64,000 bases of DNA, taken from positions 1 through 64,000 of the forward strand of contig NZ_ATUU01000002.1 in NCBI RefSeq assembly GCF_000420365.1, read 5' to 3'. Source of the stretch: Weissella halotolerans DSM 20190. Lineage in GTDB: Bacteria; Bacillota; Bacilli; Lactobacillales; Lactobacillaceae. The position numbers were made by a program, and so were the translations under genes. The stretch's first letter is position 1; every line of letters starts with the position of its first letter. Below are positions 16,812-25,819 of this stretch, piece after piece. Under the pieces are notes generated by a model. The model was not told the DNA's origin, did not search any database, and saw only the letters and a list, made by a program, of their open reading frames with translations.

Positions 16812-19484
16812 CTACTTACCAAGTTTGGCTTGCCACTTGCTAACTTGAAGCAAGGTTTCAAGTGGTGTCATATTGGCCAAATCAAGTGTTTTTAGCTCAG
16901 CTAACACGCTTTCATCTTGATCACTTGCTATATCAAATAAGGCCAGTTGACTTGGTTGCTCACTATCACTAGTTGATTGATGCGTTTCAACTGCCAGATT
17001 ATCTGGCGTAACGGAACTTGGATAAGCAACCATTGGTTCCGCTAGTGAAGAATTAGTACTATTTTTTTCAGCCTGTGATGGTAAGAGTTGACTTTCCTTT
17101 TGATCACTGGCTTCCAAATCCTGCAAAATTTCACTAGCCCGCTTAATTAATTGCTCAGGTAAACCAGCTAACTTAGCCACATTAATCCCGTAACTCTGAT
17201 CAGCTGGTCCTGGTAAGACCTTATGTGAAAAAATCAGTTTTCCATCCTCTTCAGTTGCGCCAACATGAACGTTTTTTAAATGAGGTAGGGTCGTATCTAA
17301 GCTAGTTAATTCATGATAATGTGTTGAAAAAAGTGTTTTGGCCTGCGTATGATCATGCACATATTCAATAATGGCCTGGGCTAAAGCCATGCCGTCATAG
17401 GTAGCCGTTCCTCGTCCCAACTCATCAAACAAAATTAACGAGTGTGGACTCGCCTCTTGTAGTGCTGTGTTAGCCTCTGCCATTTCAACCATAAAGGTCG
17501 AGTTACCCGAAATCAAATCATCTGCAGCCCCAATTCTAGTGAAAATATGATCAAAAATAGGTAACTTAGCGCTCGTCGCTGGTACAAAAGAGCCAATTTG
17601 TGCCATCACTACCGTCAATGCCAATTGTCGCATATAAGTGGACTTCCCCGACATATTAGGGCCAGTAATCAACATAATTGTTTCGTCCACTGGCATCACC
17701 ACATCATTTGCCACAAAGGCTTGATGGCCTAGTACTTTTTCCACAACTGGATGCCGACCATCCTTAATCTCAATTTCAGTCTCGTCTGTCAATTGAGGCC
17801 TTACAAAATTAAATTGTTCAGCAACGGTAGCCAAACTCTGTAAAACATCTAACCGCGCCAGGTTGGCCCCAAGTTTTTGTAGTCGCGTAATATTCATTTT
17901 GATAGTATCGCGCAGCTGGGTAAATAAGTCGTATTCAAGTTCACTTGACTGTGCCTGCGCCTCTAGAATTAACTGTTCATGTTCTTTTAATTCGGGTGTA
18001 ATAAAGCGTTCGGCATTAACCAATGTTTGCTTACGCGTATACCGATCAGGGTCTAGACGATCAATATTAGCCTTCGTCACTTCAATATAGTAACCAAAGA
18101 CCTTATTATAGCCAATTTTCAACGAGTGGATACCCGTTGCTTCACGCTCACTAGCTTCCAAATCAGCTAACCACTGTTTACCATGTTGCATGGTATAGCG
18201 GTACTCATCAAGCTTGGCATTATACCCATCTTTAATCAGTCCACCTTCTTTAACTGATACTGGCGGATCATCTGTAATCGCCTGACTAATCAGCTCTTGG
18301 ATATCAGATACGGGATCTAAGTCCGCCAAGGGGGTGCCAAAAATATGTTGATCCATGGCTTGTAGCGTCAGCATAATGGCCGGTACCTGTTCTAGTGAAT
18401 GGCTTAATTGTAAAAGATCACGTCCATTGGCACTTCCAAAGGCAACGCGGCCAGCCAAACGTTCTAGGTCGTACACCCCTTGTAAGGCCTCTTGCAACGC
18501 AGCCCGACCAAAGTAGTCATCTAATAATCCCCCGACAATGTCGTACCGTCCCTCCAAGGCCGTCCGATCAAGTAAGGGTTGTTCAATCCACTGCTTTAAA
18601 AGGCGCCCTCCCATGGCCGTCTTTGTCAAATCTAATAACCACAATAGCGTACCTGAACGTTGTTGCGTGCGGATATTACTTGTTAATTCTAAATTGGCCC
18701 GTGAATGTCGATCCAATTCCAAATACTGGGCAATATCATAGCCTTTAGCCACCTGTAAATGGTCCAAAGAGCGTTTTTGCGTCGCCATCAAATATGCTAA
18801 TAACAAGTCAGCACTATGTTTTTGAGCTGGCTGAGCTAAGTCTTGCACCAGATAATCCAATTGATGGTCCGCTAACCCCTCACTCTGATATGAAACTAAA
18901 ATACCAAGATTCGTAAGCGTGGCCATTAAATCATCAGGCAAGGTAACATCGGTAACAATCTCCTTAGTTTCTAGCCGACTTAACTCATTCATCACATTGC
19001 CTGTGGTCGCAACCGTCGTCGCCTCTAATTCTCCGGTTGATAAATCAGCATAAGCCAACCCGAACTGACCAGTTGGCAATTGGCTCAATGCAACCATATA
19101 GTTATTTTCTTTTGCTGCATCCGCAGAGGTTTTCATGCGTGTGCCTGGCGTTACTAACTGAATGACCTCCCGCTTAACCATTCCCTCGGCTTGAGCGGGA
19201 TCTTCCATCTGTTCAACGACCGCAACTTTATAGCCCTTATCAACTAAAATATCAATGTAGCTTTGGGCTGCGTGATGGGGCACGCCGGCCATGGGAACTG
19301 GTTGCGCTGAATTTTTATTACGCTGCGTTAGGGTTAATTCAAGTAGCTTGGCCCCTAAAATCGCATCCTCATTAAACAATTCGTAAAAATCGCCCAAACG
19401 ATAAAACAGTAAGGCGTCTGGGTACTGGGCCTTAATTTCATTATACTGTTGCATCATTGGTGTTACTCTTGGTTTTTTGGCCAT
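16812..19484 (-). CDS. mutS: DNA mismatch repair protein MutS
   Basis: An 890-residue mismatch-recognition ATPase. The mismatch-stacking motif F-Y-E is at residues 33-35 (GDFYELF). Walker [11 protein letters not shown] is near residue 610, followed by STFMVEMAE and [14 protein letters not shown]. The last about 110 residues are a poorly conserved Ser- and Gln-rich linker and a short C-terminal helical tail ending in the MutS tetramerisation/clamp region. It overlaps nothing and has an 81-bp upstream gap after yceD that may carry its promoter. Confidence 0.97.
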   Translation of the reverse strand: MAKKPRVTPMMQQYNEIKAQYPDALLFYRLGDFYELFNEDAILGAKLLELTLTQRNKNSAQPVPMAGVPHHAAQSYIDILVDKGYKVAVVEQMEDPAQAEGMVKREVIQLVTPGTRMKTSADAAKENNYMVALSQLPTGQFGLAYADLSTGELEATTVATTGNVMNELSRLETKEIVTDVTLPDDLMATLTNLGILVSYQSEGLADHQLDYLVQDLAQPAQKHSADLLLAYLMATQKRSLDHLQVAKGYDIAQYLELDRHSRANLELTSNIRTQQRSGTLLWLLDLTKTAMGGRLLKQWIEQPLLDRTALEGRYDIVGGLLDDYFGRAALQEALQGVYDLERLAGRVAFGSANGRDLLQLSHSLEQVPAIMLTLQAMDQHIFGTPLADLDPVSDIQELISQAITDDPPVSVKEGGLIKDGYNAKLDEYRYTMQHGKQWLADLEASEREATGIHSLKIGYNKVFGYYIEVTKANIDRLDPDRYTRKQTLVNAERFITPELKEHEQLILEAQAQSSELEYDLFTQLRDTIKMNITRLQKLGANLARLDVLQSLATVAEQFNFVRPQLTDETEIEIKDGRHPVVEKVLGHQAFVANDVVMPVDETIMLITGPNMSGKSTYMRQLALTVVMAQIGSFVPATSAKLPIFDHIFTRIGAADDLISGNSTFMVEMAEANTALQEASPHSLILFDELGRGTATYDGMALAQAIIEYVHDHTQAKTLFSTHYHELTSLDTTLPHLKNVHVGATEEDGKLIFSHKVLPGPADQSYGINVAKLAGLPEQLIKRASEILQDLEASDQKESQLLPSQAEKNSTNSSLAEPMVAYPSSVTPDNLAVETHQSTSDSEQPSQLALFDIASDQDESVLAELKTLDLANMTPLETLLQVSKWQAKLGK

Positions 19485-19565
19485 TTCTACTCCTTTTCTT
19501 CCCTTGAGGACCCACTTAGTGAAAAAAGCTCACTGGCTTATTCAACCAATCAGCGTTTTACTAAC

Positions 19566-20117
19566 CTAATCAGCTTGACCGTCTTGCTCTAATAAGCTAG
19601 CCAATCCTGCTAATGGTGTATTGGGCTTACTTTGCTGCGCAGCTGTTTCTTCAGTTGTGACCGCCCAATCAGTTCCTTGTGGTAATTTAGAACTAGCCGC
19701 TTCATCCGGTGTCAGTACACGCGTTGGCAAGGCTAGCATCAACGATTCTAATAAGGCGGTACCTAAATCAACCGTCTTTTCAACCAAGCTTACATTAACT
19801 TGCTGATCAAAACGTGCTAATTGTTCTTCGTTGTCAACAAACCATTCATCAATCTCATTATGTATGGGTAAGGCAACAGGAGTTAGGGAACGACTAGAAG
19901 GTAGGGTTACTACCGTATCAGCGCTACCAACAGCTGATATACGACCAGCCTCATCAGCTTCGATAATCACATCTACCGTAACTGGCTCCATTGAAATCAC
20001 GCGATCGGCAAATCGGTCTGCCAACAAAGCAGATAAATCAACCGTCTCCTGCACCCGCATACCACTAGCAGGAATCTTTTTTAAGTTAGCCAACGGCCAT
20101 TTTAAAGACGTTTGCAT
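19566..20117 (-). CDS. yceD: YceD/DUF177 family protein
   Basis: A 183-residue protein of the DUF177 family, which in other bacteria and plastids supports 23S rRNA accumulation. The central part with EADEAGRISAVGSADTVVTLPSSRSL and the acidic ending DEWFVDNEEQ fits the family, although the usual paired cysteines are missing. The start at 20117 follows AAAGGAG at 10 bp. It is 4 bp after tmcAL. In most genomes rpmF (L32) follows directly; here mutS does. Confidence 0.85.
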   Translation of the reverse strand: MQTSLKWPLANLKKIPASGMRVQETVDLSALLADRFADRVISMEPVTVDVIIEADEAGRISAVGSADTVVTLPSSRSLTPVALPIHNEIDEWFVDNEEQLARFDQQVNVSLVEKTVDLGTALLESLMLALPTRVLTPDEAASSKLPQGTDWAVTTEETAAQQSKPNTPLAGLASLLEQDGQAD

Positions 20118-20121
20118 GTGC

Positions 20122-21324
20122 TCATTTCTCCTTTTTATCTCTGATAATCGGTTGCCGTCCTGTATCCTGTGTAAATTGTTGCTGCAAAGCTTGACGCGCG
20201 AAGTGCTGATATACCTTACCAACTTGATAGTCTAACTGTAATCGGCCCTGGACATCTTCTTGTGTCACCCGACTAATTAAAGGTATAGCCAGCTTTTTCT
20301 TACGTTCATGTAGATATTGCTGCCCCCGTGCAGTAACACCCAGTAACCGCAAGTATGGATGCTGCCAAACTGCCTGTATTTGTTCTGGCCGCACTTGTAA
20401 AACAGTATATAGTAAAAGTCGCTGCATCCGTGCCTTCGTATAACGACGGCTCTTAAATTGCGCCAGAAAGTCTTCATAGCTGGCCCCTTGATAATAATCC
20501 ACCAACTTTTTTAGACGTGGGGCTAACCCATCATTTAATTGGTAAATTGTCTCAAGTTGTGCCACCGAACTCGTTAAAACTTGATAACGTAGGGCATCAA
20601 ACCAAGCCCCTGCAAAAGGATGGACCTCTGGTCCTTTTTTGGCTAAAGCCAACATCTGTGGCGCAACATATTGAGCGACATTCGTCATGCCCTTACCTTG
20701 TTCAATTTGGCGGCGCAAAGCAGTCGCACTTGCAATTTGGCCCCCAAATGGAAGCCTAACATCATGATATTGGGCTTGCTGTCGCTGAATTGGATGTAAT
20801 TGAATCTGATCCGCTAAGTTTAAGTCTACCCGGGCCTGAGCATAGGCAAAGCCCAACAAGTCATTTGGCTTAGTCAAATCGACTCCTAATTGTTCCACTA
20901 ACAATTGATTAAACTGACTGGCAAAGGTCTGTCGATAATCGCTTTGAAAATGTTCGTGATCTTGTGTAACAGTCTTAGCCGCACGTGCTAAAGCACCAAA
21001 GTCATAGTCAGCATGTTCCGCCCCAAAAACCAAGTCAGCTACGCCAATGGCGGCTAACAGTTTCACAGCCCCATAAGCAAACAGATGGGCCGGCTGAACT
21101 GCATAGGCAAAGGGTAATTCTAAAACGATATCGACTCCTTGATTTAAAGCAATCTCTGCCCGTTGCCATTTATTAAAAATAGCTGGTTCCCCTCGTTGAA
21201 CATAATTACCACTCATCATTGCAATCACAACATCTGCTTGGGTCAATTGCTTAGCTTGCTGAATATGATAACGATGGCCATTATGGAAAGGGTTATATTC
21301 TGTAATTAAACCAACTGCTCGCAT
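20122..21324 (-). CDS. tmcAL: tRNA(Met) cytidine acetate ligase (TmcAL/YlbM)
   Basis: A 400-residue nucleotidyltransferase-fold enzyme that makes N4-acetylcytidine at the wobble base of elongator tRNA-Met from acetate and ATP. GLITEYNPFHNGHRYH at residues 5-20 contains the nucleotide-binding HxGH, and MMSGNYVQRGEPA follows at about 37-49; DLVFGAEHAD and the C-terminal helical domain complete the family pattern. It is located in the usual yqeM-tmcAL-yceD order. Confidence 0.93.
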   Translation of the reverse strand: MRAVGLITEYNPFHNGHRYHIQQAKQLTQADVVIAMMSGNYVQRGEPAIFNKWQRAEIALNQGVDIVLELPFAYAVQPAHLFAYGAVKLLAAIGVADLVFGAEHADYDFGALARAAKTVTQDHEHFQSDYRQTFASQFNQLLVEQLGVDLTKPNDLLGFAYAQARVDLNLADQIQLHPIQRQQAQYHDVRLPFGGQIASATALRRQIEQGKGMTNVAQYVAPQMLALAKKGPEVHPFAGAWFDALRYQVLTSSVAQLETIYQLNDGLAPRLKKLVDYYQGASYEDFLAQFKSRRYTKARMQRLLLYTVLQVRPEQIQAVWQHPYLRLLGVTARGQQYLHERKKKLAIPLISRVTQEDVQGRLQLDYQVGKVYQHFARQALQQQFTQDTGRQPIIRDKKEK

Positions 21325-21327
21325 GTC

Positions 21328-22074
21328 TTATTCCTTTGTCACATTGAAAAACCAACGGGTAGCCCCAGCTAAATCATCTTGCTTACCATAATTGGCACTT
21401 ACTTGAATATTTGAAAAACCGGCCTTAGTGAGCAAGTGTTGATAGGTTGCCAAAGGATACGTCCGTTCCATATGAAATTCTTGAACCTGTTGATAACCAT
21501 CAATTTCCTCTTGGTACATAAAAAATGTTAATTCATGTTCTATCTGATGCGCCACTTCAGGTACTGCAAAAGAGGACCACATAAATGCCGTTTGCTCATC
21601 GTGCCAGTTATACATATACCCTGGATAAATGTCGTCAGTCTGCTTAGGGGTAATTACGTCAAAAATAAACTGCCCACCTACTACCAAGTGCTGTGCTACC
21701 TGTTGAAAGGTCTGCAGAAGCGCCTGTTCATCAGCTAGGTAATTTAACGAATCCGCAAAGCAAGTTATTGTCTGAAAAGTCAGCTCCAACCCCGACCATT
21801 CTCGCATATCACCTTGAATCAAGGGCAATTGAACCCCTGCTTCTTGTGCATGTTCAGCCGCCAAGGTTAACATTTCTTCAGATAAATCAAAATTCATAAC
21901 CTCTGGAAAGCCAGTCTGCTTCATCATGATGGCTAGCCGTCCGGCCCCGCCGGCAAGTTCTAATAATGGACCTTCCGGTTGACGAATCACCTGGTGGGCA
22001 TACGCCAACCAGTCCTCATAAGCTTCTTCATCAAACAACTGATCATATAAACGGGCAAAGGTTTGATAATTCAT
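21328..22074 (-). CDS. yqeM: Class I SAM-dependent methyltransferase, YqeM family
   Basis: A 248-residue Rossmann methyltransferase. Motif I LLELAGGAGRLAI is at about residues 38-50, the acidic loop MNFDLSEEML at about 60, and DMREW at about 88. The substrate is unknown. The gene starts on the last base of rsfS and sits 3 bp before tmcAL, in the conserved ribosome-assembly cluster, which suggests an RNA or translation-factor target; that is only an inference from context. Confidence 0.9.
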   Translation of the reverse strand: MNYQTFARLYDQLFDEEAYEDWLAYAHQVIRQPEGPLLELAGGAGRLAIMMKQTGFPEVMNFDLSEEMLTLAAEHAQEAGVQLPLIQGDMREWSGLELTFQTITCFADSLNYLADEQALLQTFQQVAQHLVVGGQFIFDVITPKQTDDIYPGYMYNWHDEQTAFMWSSFAVPEVAHQIEHELTFFMYQEEIDGYQQVQEFHMERTYPLATYQHLLTKAGFSNIQVSANYGKQDDLAGATRWFFNVTKE

Positions 22075-22445
22075 TAAAACGCTACTTTCTTAGCTAACCA
22101 AGGACTAACATCAATCTCTGCTGCTTGACTCCATAACTTTTCCAGTTGATAAAAATCACGACTCTCCCGTTTGAAGATATGCACAAGTAAATCACCATAG
22201 TCCAAGAGTACCCACTGGGCAGCTTGTCGTCCTTCTTGGCGCAAAAGTGCAAAACCGGCAGCAGCCATTTTGTCTTCAATTTCATCAGCGATGGCGACTA
22301 CTTGGCGTTCGCTTGCTGCATCCATGATTAAATAGGTATCAGTAACCGAACTCAACCCATTTACATTTAAGGCCATCATATTCTCAGCCCGTTTATCGTC
22401 TGCTGCCATGACCGCAACGGCCAAGGGCGTTTTTTCATGCGTCAT
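22074..22445 (-). CDS. rsfS: Ribosomal silencing factor RsfS
   Basis: A 123-residue RsfS (Iojap) protein that binds L14 on the 50S subunit and blocks subunit joining when nutrients fall. The family core SVTDTYLIMDAASERQVVAIADEIED (about 32-57, here split in my reading as strand plus helix) and WVLLDYGDLLVHIF (about 87-100) are intact. It overlaps yqeK by 4 bp. Confidence 0.94.
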   Translation of the reverse strand: MTHEKTPLAVAVMAADDKRAENMMALNVNGLSSVTDTYLIMDAASERQVVAIADEIEDKMAAAGFALLRQEGRQAAQWVLLDYGDLLVHIFKRESRDFYQLEKLWSQAAEIDVSPWLAKKVAF

Positions 22446-23056
22446 TTTTCAACACTCCATTCATTATAAGTCAAAATTGTTAATGGATAGACCGGCTTAC
22501 CATTAGCCACTAAAAAGGCCAAGGTATGCCTGGTTTGCCAACCAACACTCGCTCTTAAATCTTCAAAGGCTAAGGCCCGTGCTTCGTCTACACCTGGAAA
22601 GTCTCGTCCCATCTCAACATAATCAGCCATATAGAGAATCTGACTGAGGGTCGTCATATAAGGAGCGCCCGTTGTATGCTGTCGAATGGCATCTAGAATG
22701 GGTTGGTTTTGAATGTCTAATTCATCAGCCACTATTTCAGCGCCCACAATACCATGCCAGATTGCTGAATTCCATGCTTTCAAATTTGGGTCAAGTTGTT
22801 TTGCATCAATAAAATCCAAAAATTTTTGTGTGGACTGCTCCTTTGCATAGTCATGTGTAAGTGCAGCCACGGATGCCTGTTCTAGATCGACACCCCATTG
22901 TTTGGCCAAACGTAATGCCATCTCTTCGACACGCAAAATATGTTCAAAGCGTTTTGGAGAGACTTGCTTGGCTACTCGTTGGACCAAATCCGCCCGGGAT
23001 CGAGGGTAATAACGTCCGCGATAAGTTGGTAGACTAACTTCATTCAGCTGTGTCAA
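22442..23056 (-). CDS. yqeK: HD-domain nucleotide phosphohydrolase YqeK
   Basis: A 204-residue HD-superfamily enzyme; characterised YqeK proteins hydrolyse diadenosine tetraphosphate symmetrically to ADP. Metal ligands are visible in FEHILRVEEMA (His), ALTHDYAKE (His-Asp), WHGIVGAEIV, AIRQHTTG and ADYVEMGRDF. It overlaps the end of nadD by 17 bp, as in most Firmicutes. Confidence 0.92.
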   Translation of the reverse strand: MTQLNEVSLPTYRGRYYPRSRADLVQRVAKQVSPKRFEHILRVEEMALRLAKQWGVDLEQASVAALTHDYAKEQSTQKFLDFIDAKQLDPNLKAWNSAIWHGIVGAEIVADELDIQNQPILDAIRQHTTGAPYMTTLSQILYMADYVEMGRDFPGVDEARALAFEDLRASVGWQTRHTLAFLVANGKPVYPLTILTYNEWSVEK

Positions 23057-23672
23057 GATATAAGCCCTCCTTAAAAATATACGCCGCCACCATATCAGGA
23101 ACTAAATAGCGAATGCTGCGGTGTTCCTTGATTCGTTGACGAATATCCGACGAGCTAATGGCGACATTAGGAACCTGAACCCATTCAACAGGATAGTCAC
23201 TCCTTACTGGTTGCTCAGGGCGATTGACACCCACAAAGTGAACTCGTTCAACTAGGTCGTCAATGCGGTACCATGTCTTTAAGTAGGCTACTTCATCCCC
23301 ACCTATAATAAAATAATAGTCATTCTCCGGATGGGCTGCTTCTAGTGCTACTACTGTGTCGTAACTATAGCTCTTGCCACCACGCTCAATTTCTGTCATT
23401 TCTAGACCAAACTTACTATTGCCCATGATAGCCGCTTTAACCATCATTGCCCGCATCATCGGATCCACCGCCGTCTTAGCATCGACGTGCGGCGGCTGGG
23501 CATTTGGCATAAATAAAACTTGGTCAAGATTAAGCTCATTAGCTACCTGATCGCCAATCATTAAATGGCCAAAATGTGGTGGGTTAAACGTACCACCTAA
23601 AAGTCCGATTCGCCGGTGCGCTTTAGACACAACCTGCGTTTGACTCATTGTAGTTGTTTTTGCTTCCATCAT
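23040..23672 (-). CDS. nadD: Nicotinate-nucleotide adenylyltransferase
   Basis: A 210-residue enzyme making deamido-NAD from nicotinate mononucleotide and ATP. GLLGGTFNPPHFGHL with the (H/T)xGH motif is at about residues 24-38; ISSSDIRQRI near residue 177 is the second ATP-binding motif. The ribosome-binding site is weak at either candidate ATG (23672, 23669 or, in frame, 23648), so the first about 8 residues are uncertain. It follows yhbY by 33 bp. Confidence 0.93.
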   Translation of the reverse strand: MMEAKTTTMSQTQVVSKAHRRIGLLGGTFNPPHFGHLMIGDQVANELNLDQVLFMPNAQPPHVDAKTAVDPMMRAMMVKAAIMGNSKFGLEMTEIERGGKSYSYDTVVALEAAHPENDYYFIIGGDEVAYLKTWYRIDDLVERVHFVGVNRPEQPVRSDYPVEWVQVPNVAISSSDIRQRIKEHRSIRYLVPDMVAAYIFKEGLYLDTAE

Positions 23673-23705
23673 TGCTTAATTACCTTTATGCCTTTACATC
23701 CACAT

Positions 23706-24023
23706 TTATATTGCTGCTACCGCCTGAGAGTAATGACGATGGTTTTTGTCATGGGATACCCCAAACAAAACCAAAGTATGTCCAATTGTCTGCACAACCT
23801 GTATGTCACTATGCTCTTCAATGAAGGCTTGCAAGGTAGCCACATCGACGCCCGCATTTGGCAAGATATTGACTTTAAATAATTCACGTTTATCAATTGC
23901 TGTCTGCAATTGGTCCAGCCAAGTTTGCGTTAAGCCTTGTTTGCCTACCGAAAAAATAGGCCGCATTGAATGGGCTTGGGCCCTTAAATAACGCTTTTGC
24001 TTACCTCTTAGTATCATGGTCAT
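23706..24023 (-). CDS. yhbY: Ribosome assembly RNA-binding protein YhbY
   Basis: A 105-residue CRM-domain protein associated with pre-50S particles. The family signature LRGKQKRYLRAQAHSM at about 5-20 and the GKQGLT motif (GxxG-type RNA-binding loop) at 27-32 are present. It starts one base after the yqeH stop. Confidence 0.94.
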   Translation of the reverse strand: MTMILRGKQKRYLRAQAHSMRPIFSVGKQGLTQTWLDQLQTAIDKRELFKVNILPNAGVDVATLQAFIEEHSDIQVVQTIGHTLVLFGVSHDKNHRHYSQAVAAI

Positions 24024-24024
24024 A

Positions 24025-25167
24025 TTAAATCATCGCCTTTCTAGTTAATACGCTAACGCCTTTAGGTGCCCAACCAGCAACTACTGTATTAGCAGGTACT
24101 GTTAACCAACCAAGTCCCTCAATGACGACATCCGTTTTCATCGTGGTCTTAAATTCATGTCGCTGTAATGGTGGTAGGTTTACCAATTCATCTTCACTAG
24201 GTGGGACTAACAAACCACCTGCATGCTGCTCGTAAAAACGGTCAGCATTCGTGAGCTTAGTCCGATGAACCATCAGATTATTATCAAAATAGGCCGTGAA
24301 GCCAGCGCGTGCACCCTGAATAAAGTCAAAGCGGGCCAGAGCACCAGCAAAAAGTGTTTGCCCAGCATTTAACTGGTAGGTACGGGGCTTAATTTCCTTT
24401 TGTGGCGCAACATATTTTAAATCTTTGGCTGATAGATAGTGGGCCATTTGATCTGCATGAATCACGCCCGGCGTATCAATGAGATTTGTTTCATCATCTA
24501 AAGGAATCTCGATTCGATCTAAGGTTGTCCCCGGGAACCGAGATGTTGTAATCACTTCTTGCCGTTGTCCAGTCACTTCGCGAATAATCTGATTAATGAG
24601 CGTAGACTTGCCAACATTGGTTACCCCGACTACATAGACGTCTTGGCCATGCCGAGCTTGCTCAATTTGATCTAGCAAAGGGCCAATGTCATCCCCGGTC
24701 TTGGCAGAAGTCAACATAATTTCTTCAGGATGAATACCAGCAATATTCACCTGCTGTCGTATCCAATCTTTGACCTTAGACCGCCGGACAGAATGTGGTA
24801 ATACGTCAACTTTGTTACCTACTAATAAAATGGGATTATGACCAACAAAGCGATGCAAGCCTGGAATAATCGAACCAGCTACATCAAAAACGTCAACCAC
24901 ATAGACCACAAGCGCCTTCGTATCGGCAATCTGACTCAGTAAACGCCGGAAATCATCATCGGTTAAATCTACTGGTTGGATTTCATTGTAATGACGTAAA
25001 CGAAAACAACGTTGGCAAAGAACTTCTTCCTTATCAAAGCCTTTCTTTAAGGCAGATAATGGCGTGTACCCCACCGCCTTTGGATCAGTTGTCTGAATCT
25101 TAGCACCACAACCAATGCAACGTAAATCATCAGCTAACAATGCCTTTACTTCTGTATCACTAATCAA
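24025..25167 (-). CDS. yqeH: Ribosome biogenesis GTPase YqeH
   Basis: A 380-residue circularly permuted GTPase required for 30S maturation. A Cys4 zinc finger at the N-terminus (CIGCGAK at about 17-23 and CQRCFRL at about 51-57) precedes G4 (LVGNKVDVLP) then G1 (VGVTNVGKSTL) and G3 (LIDTPG), the permuted order. The C-terminal treble-clef-like domain follows. It overlaps yqeG by 8 bp. Confidence 0.96.
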   Translation of the reverse strand: MISDTEVKALLADDLRCIGCGAKIQTTDPKAVGYTPLSALKKGFDKEEVLCQRCFRLRHYNEIQPVDLTDDDFRRLLSQIADTKALVVYVVDVFDVAGSIIPGLHRFVGHNPILLVGNKVDVLPHSVRRSKVKDWIRQQVNIAGIHPEEIMLTSAKTGDDIGPLLDQIEQARHGQDVYVVGVTNVGKSTLINQIIREVTGQRQEVITTSRFPGTTLDRIEIPLDDETNLIDTPGVIHADQMAHYLSAKDLKYVAPQKEIKPRTYQLNAGQTLFAGALARFDFIQGARAGFTAYFDNNLMVHRTKLTNADRFYEQHAGGLLVPPSEDELVNLPPLQRHEFKTTMKTDVVIEGLGWLTVPANTVVAGWAPKGVSVLTRKAMI

Positions 25168-25687
25168 TCGTCTTCCTCCAGGTTAATTCTGAATGTTGTT
25201 TTAACATCCGTTTTTTGATGCCTTTTTCAATAAAGCGATTCGCTCTCGTATTCCACTGATCAGTTTCAATCAAAGGCTTAACTAAAATACTCCGTATACC
25301 AGCCCGGTTGGCCGCCACAATATCGGTCAAAAGCTGATCACCCACCATCACCACTTCAGTTGCTGATAGGTCTAGTCTTTTTAAAGCACGTTTTAATCCA
25401 ATTGTCGTTGGCTTATAAGCCCGGGCAACAAAGGGAAGCGCCAATGGTTCAGCAACGCGTCCTACCCGTGCGACCGAATTGTTAGATACGACCATCACCG
25501 GAATATGTGCTGCCTGCATCTTAGTCAACCAATCATGTAGTTGATCAGTCCCATCGGGGTTATTCCAAGCAATCAAGGTATTATCTAAATCCGTCAAAAC
25601 TGCCTTAATGTGCTGGGCCTTTAATTGAGCTGGTTCTAAATAATAGATGGCATCTAAAAGCCATGTGGGCCTAAACAAATCAGTCAT
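25160..25687 (-). CDS. yqeG: YqeG family HAD phosphatase
   Basis: A 175-residue HAD subfamily IIIA phosphatase. The nucleophile motif LTDLDNTLIAWN is at about residues 31-42, motif II VVSNNS at about 67, and motif III/IV VMVGDQLLTDI at about 114. Its substrate is not known; in other bacteria the family includes PgpP-like phosphatidylglycerophosphate phosphatases, which is an alternative role. First gene of the yqeG-yceD cluster, with its own promoter. Confidence 0.92.
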   Translation of the reverse strand: MTDLFRPTWLLDAIYYLEPAQLKAQHIKAVLTDLDNTLIAWNNPDGTDQLHDWLTKMQAAHIPVMVVSNNSVARVGRVAEPLALPFVARAYKPTTIGLKRALKRLDLSATEVVMVGDQLLTDIVAANRAGIRSILVKPLIETDQWNTRANRFIEKGIKKRMLKQHSELTWRKTID

Positions 25688-25722
25688 TTTCTATCCTTTA
25701 TACTTTCGTAGTCTTAATGTTC

Positions 25723-25751
25723 ATTATACGCTAGTTCTGCAGGCCAATAAA
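25723..25751 (-). promoter_or_regulatory. Promoter of the yqeG-yceD cluster
   Basis: On the minus strand TATAAT (25723-25728), a 17-bp spacer and TTTATT (25746-25751). Confidence 0.6.
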
Positions 25752-25762
25752 GCTGACACATG

Positions 25763-25798
25763 AAAAATACGGTCATGCCAGCGCATCACCGTATTTTT
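25763..25798 (-). terminator. Terminator after ddl
   Basis: An 11-bp perfect stem AAAAATACGGT/ACCGTATTTTT (25763-25773 and 25788-25798) gives a T-run on the minus strand. It is symmetric, but the only gene that needs it is ddl. Confidence 0.85.
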
Positions 25799-25819
25799 TA
25801 AACGTTTATCTCGTTATGA

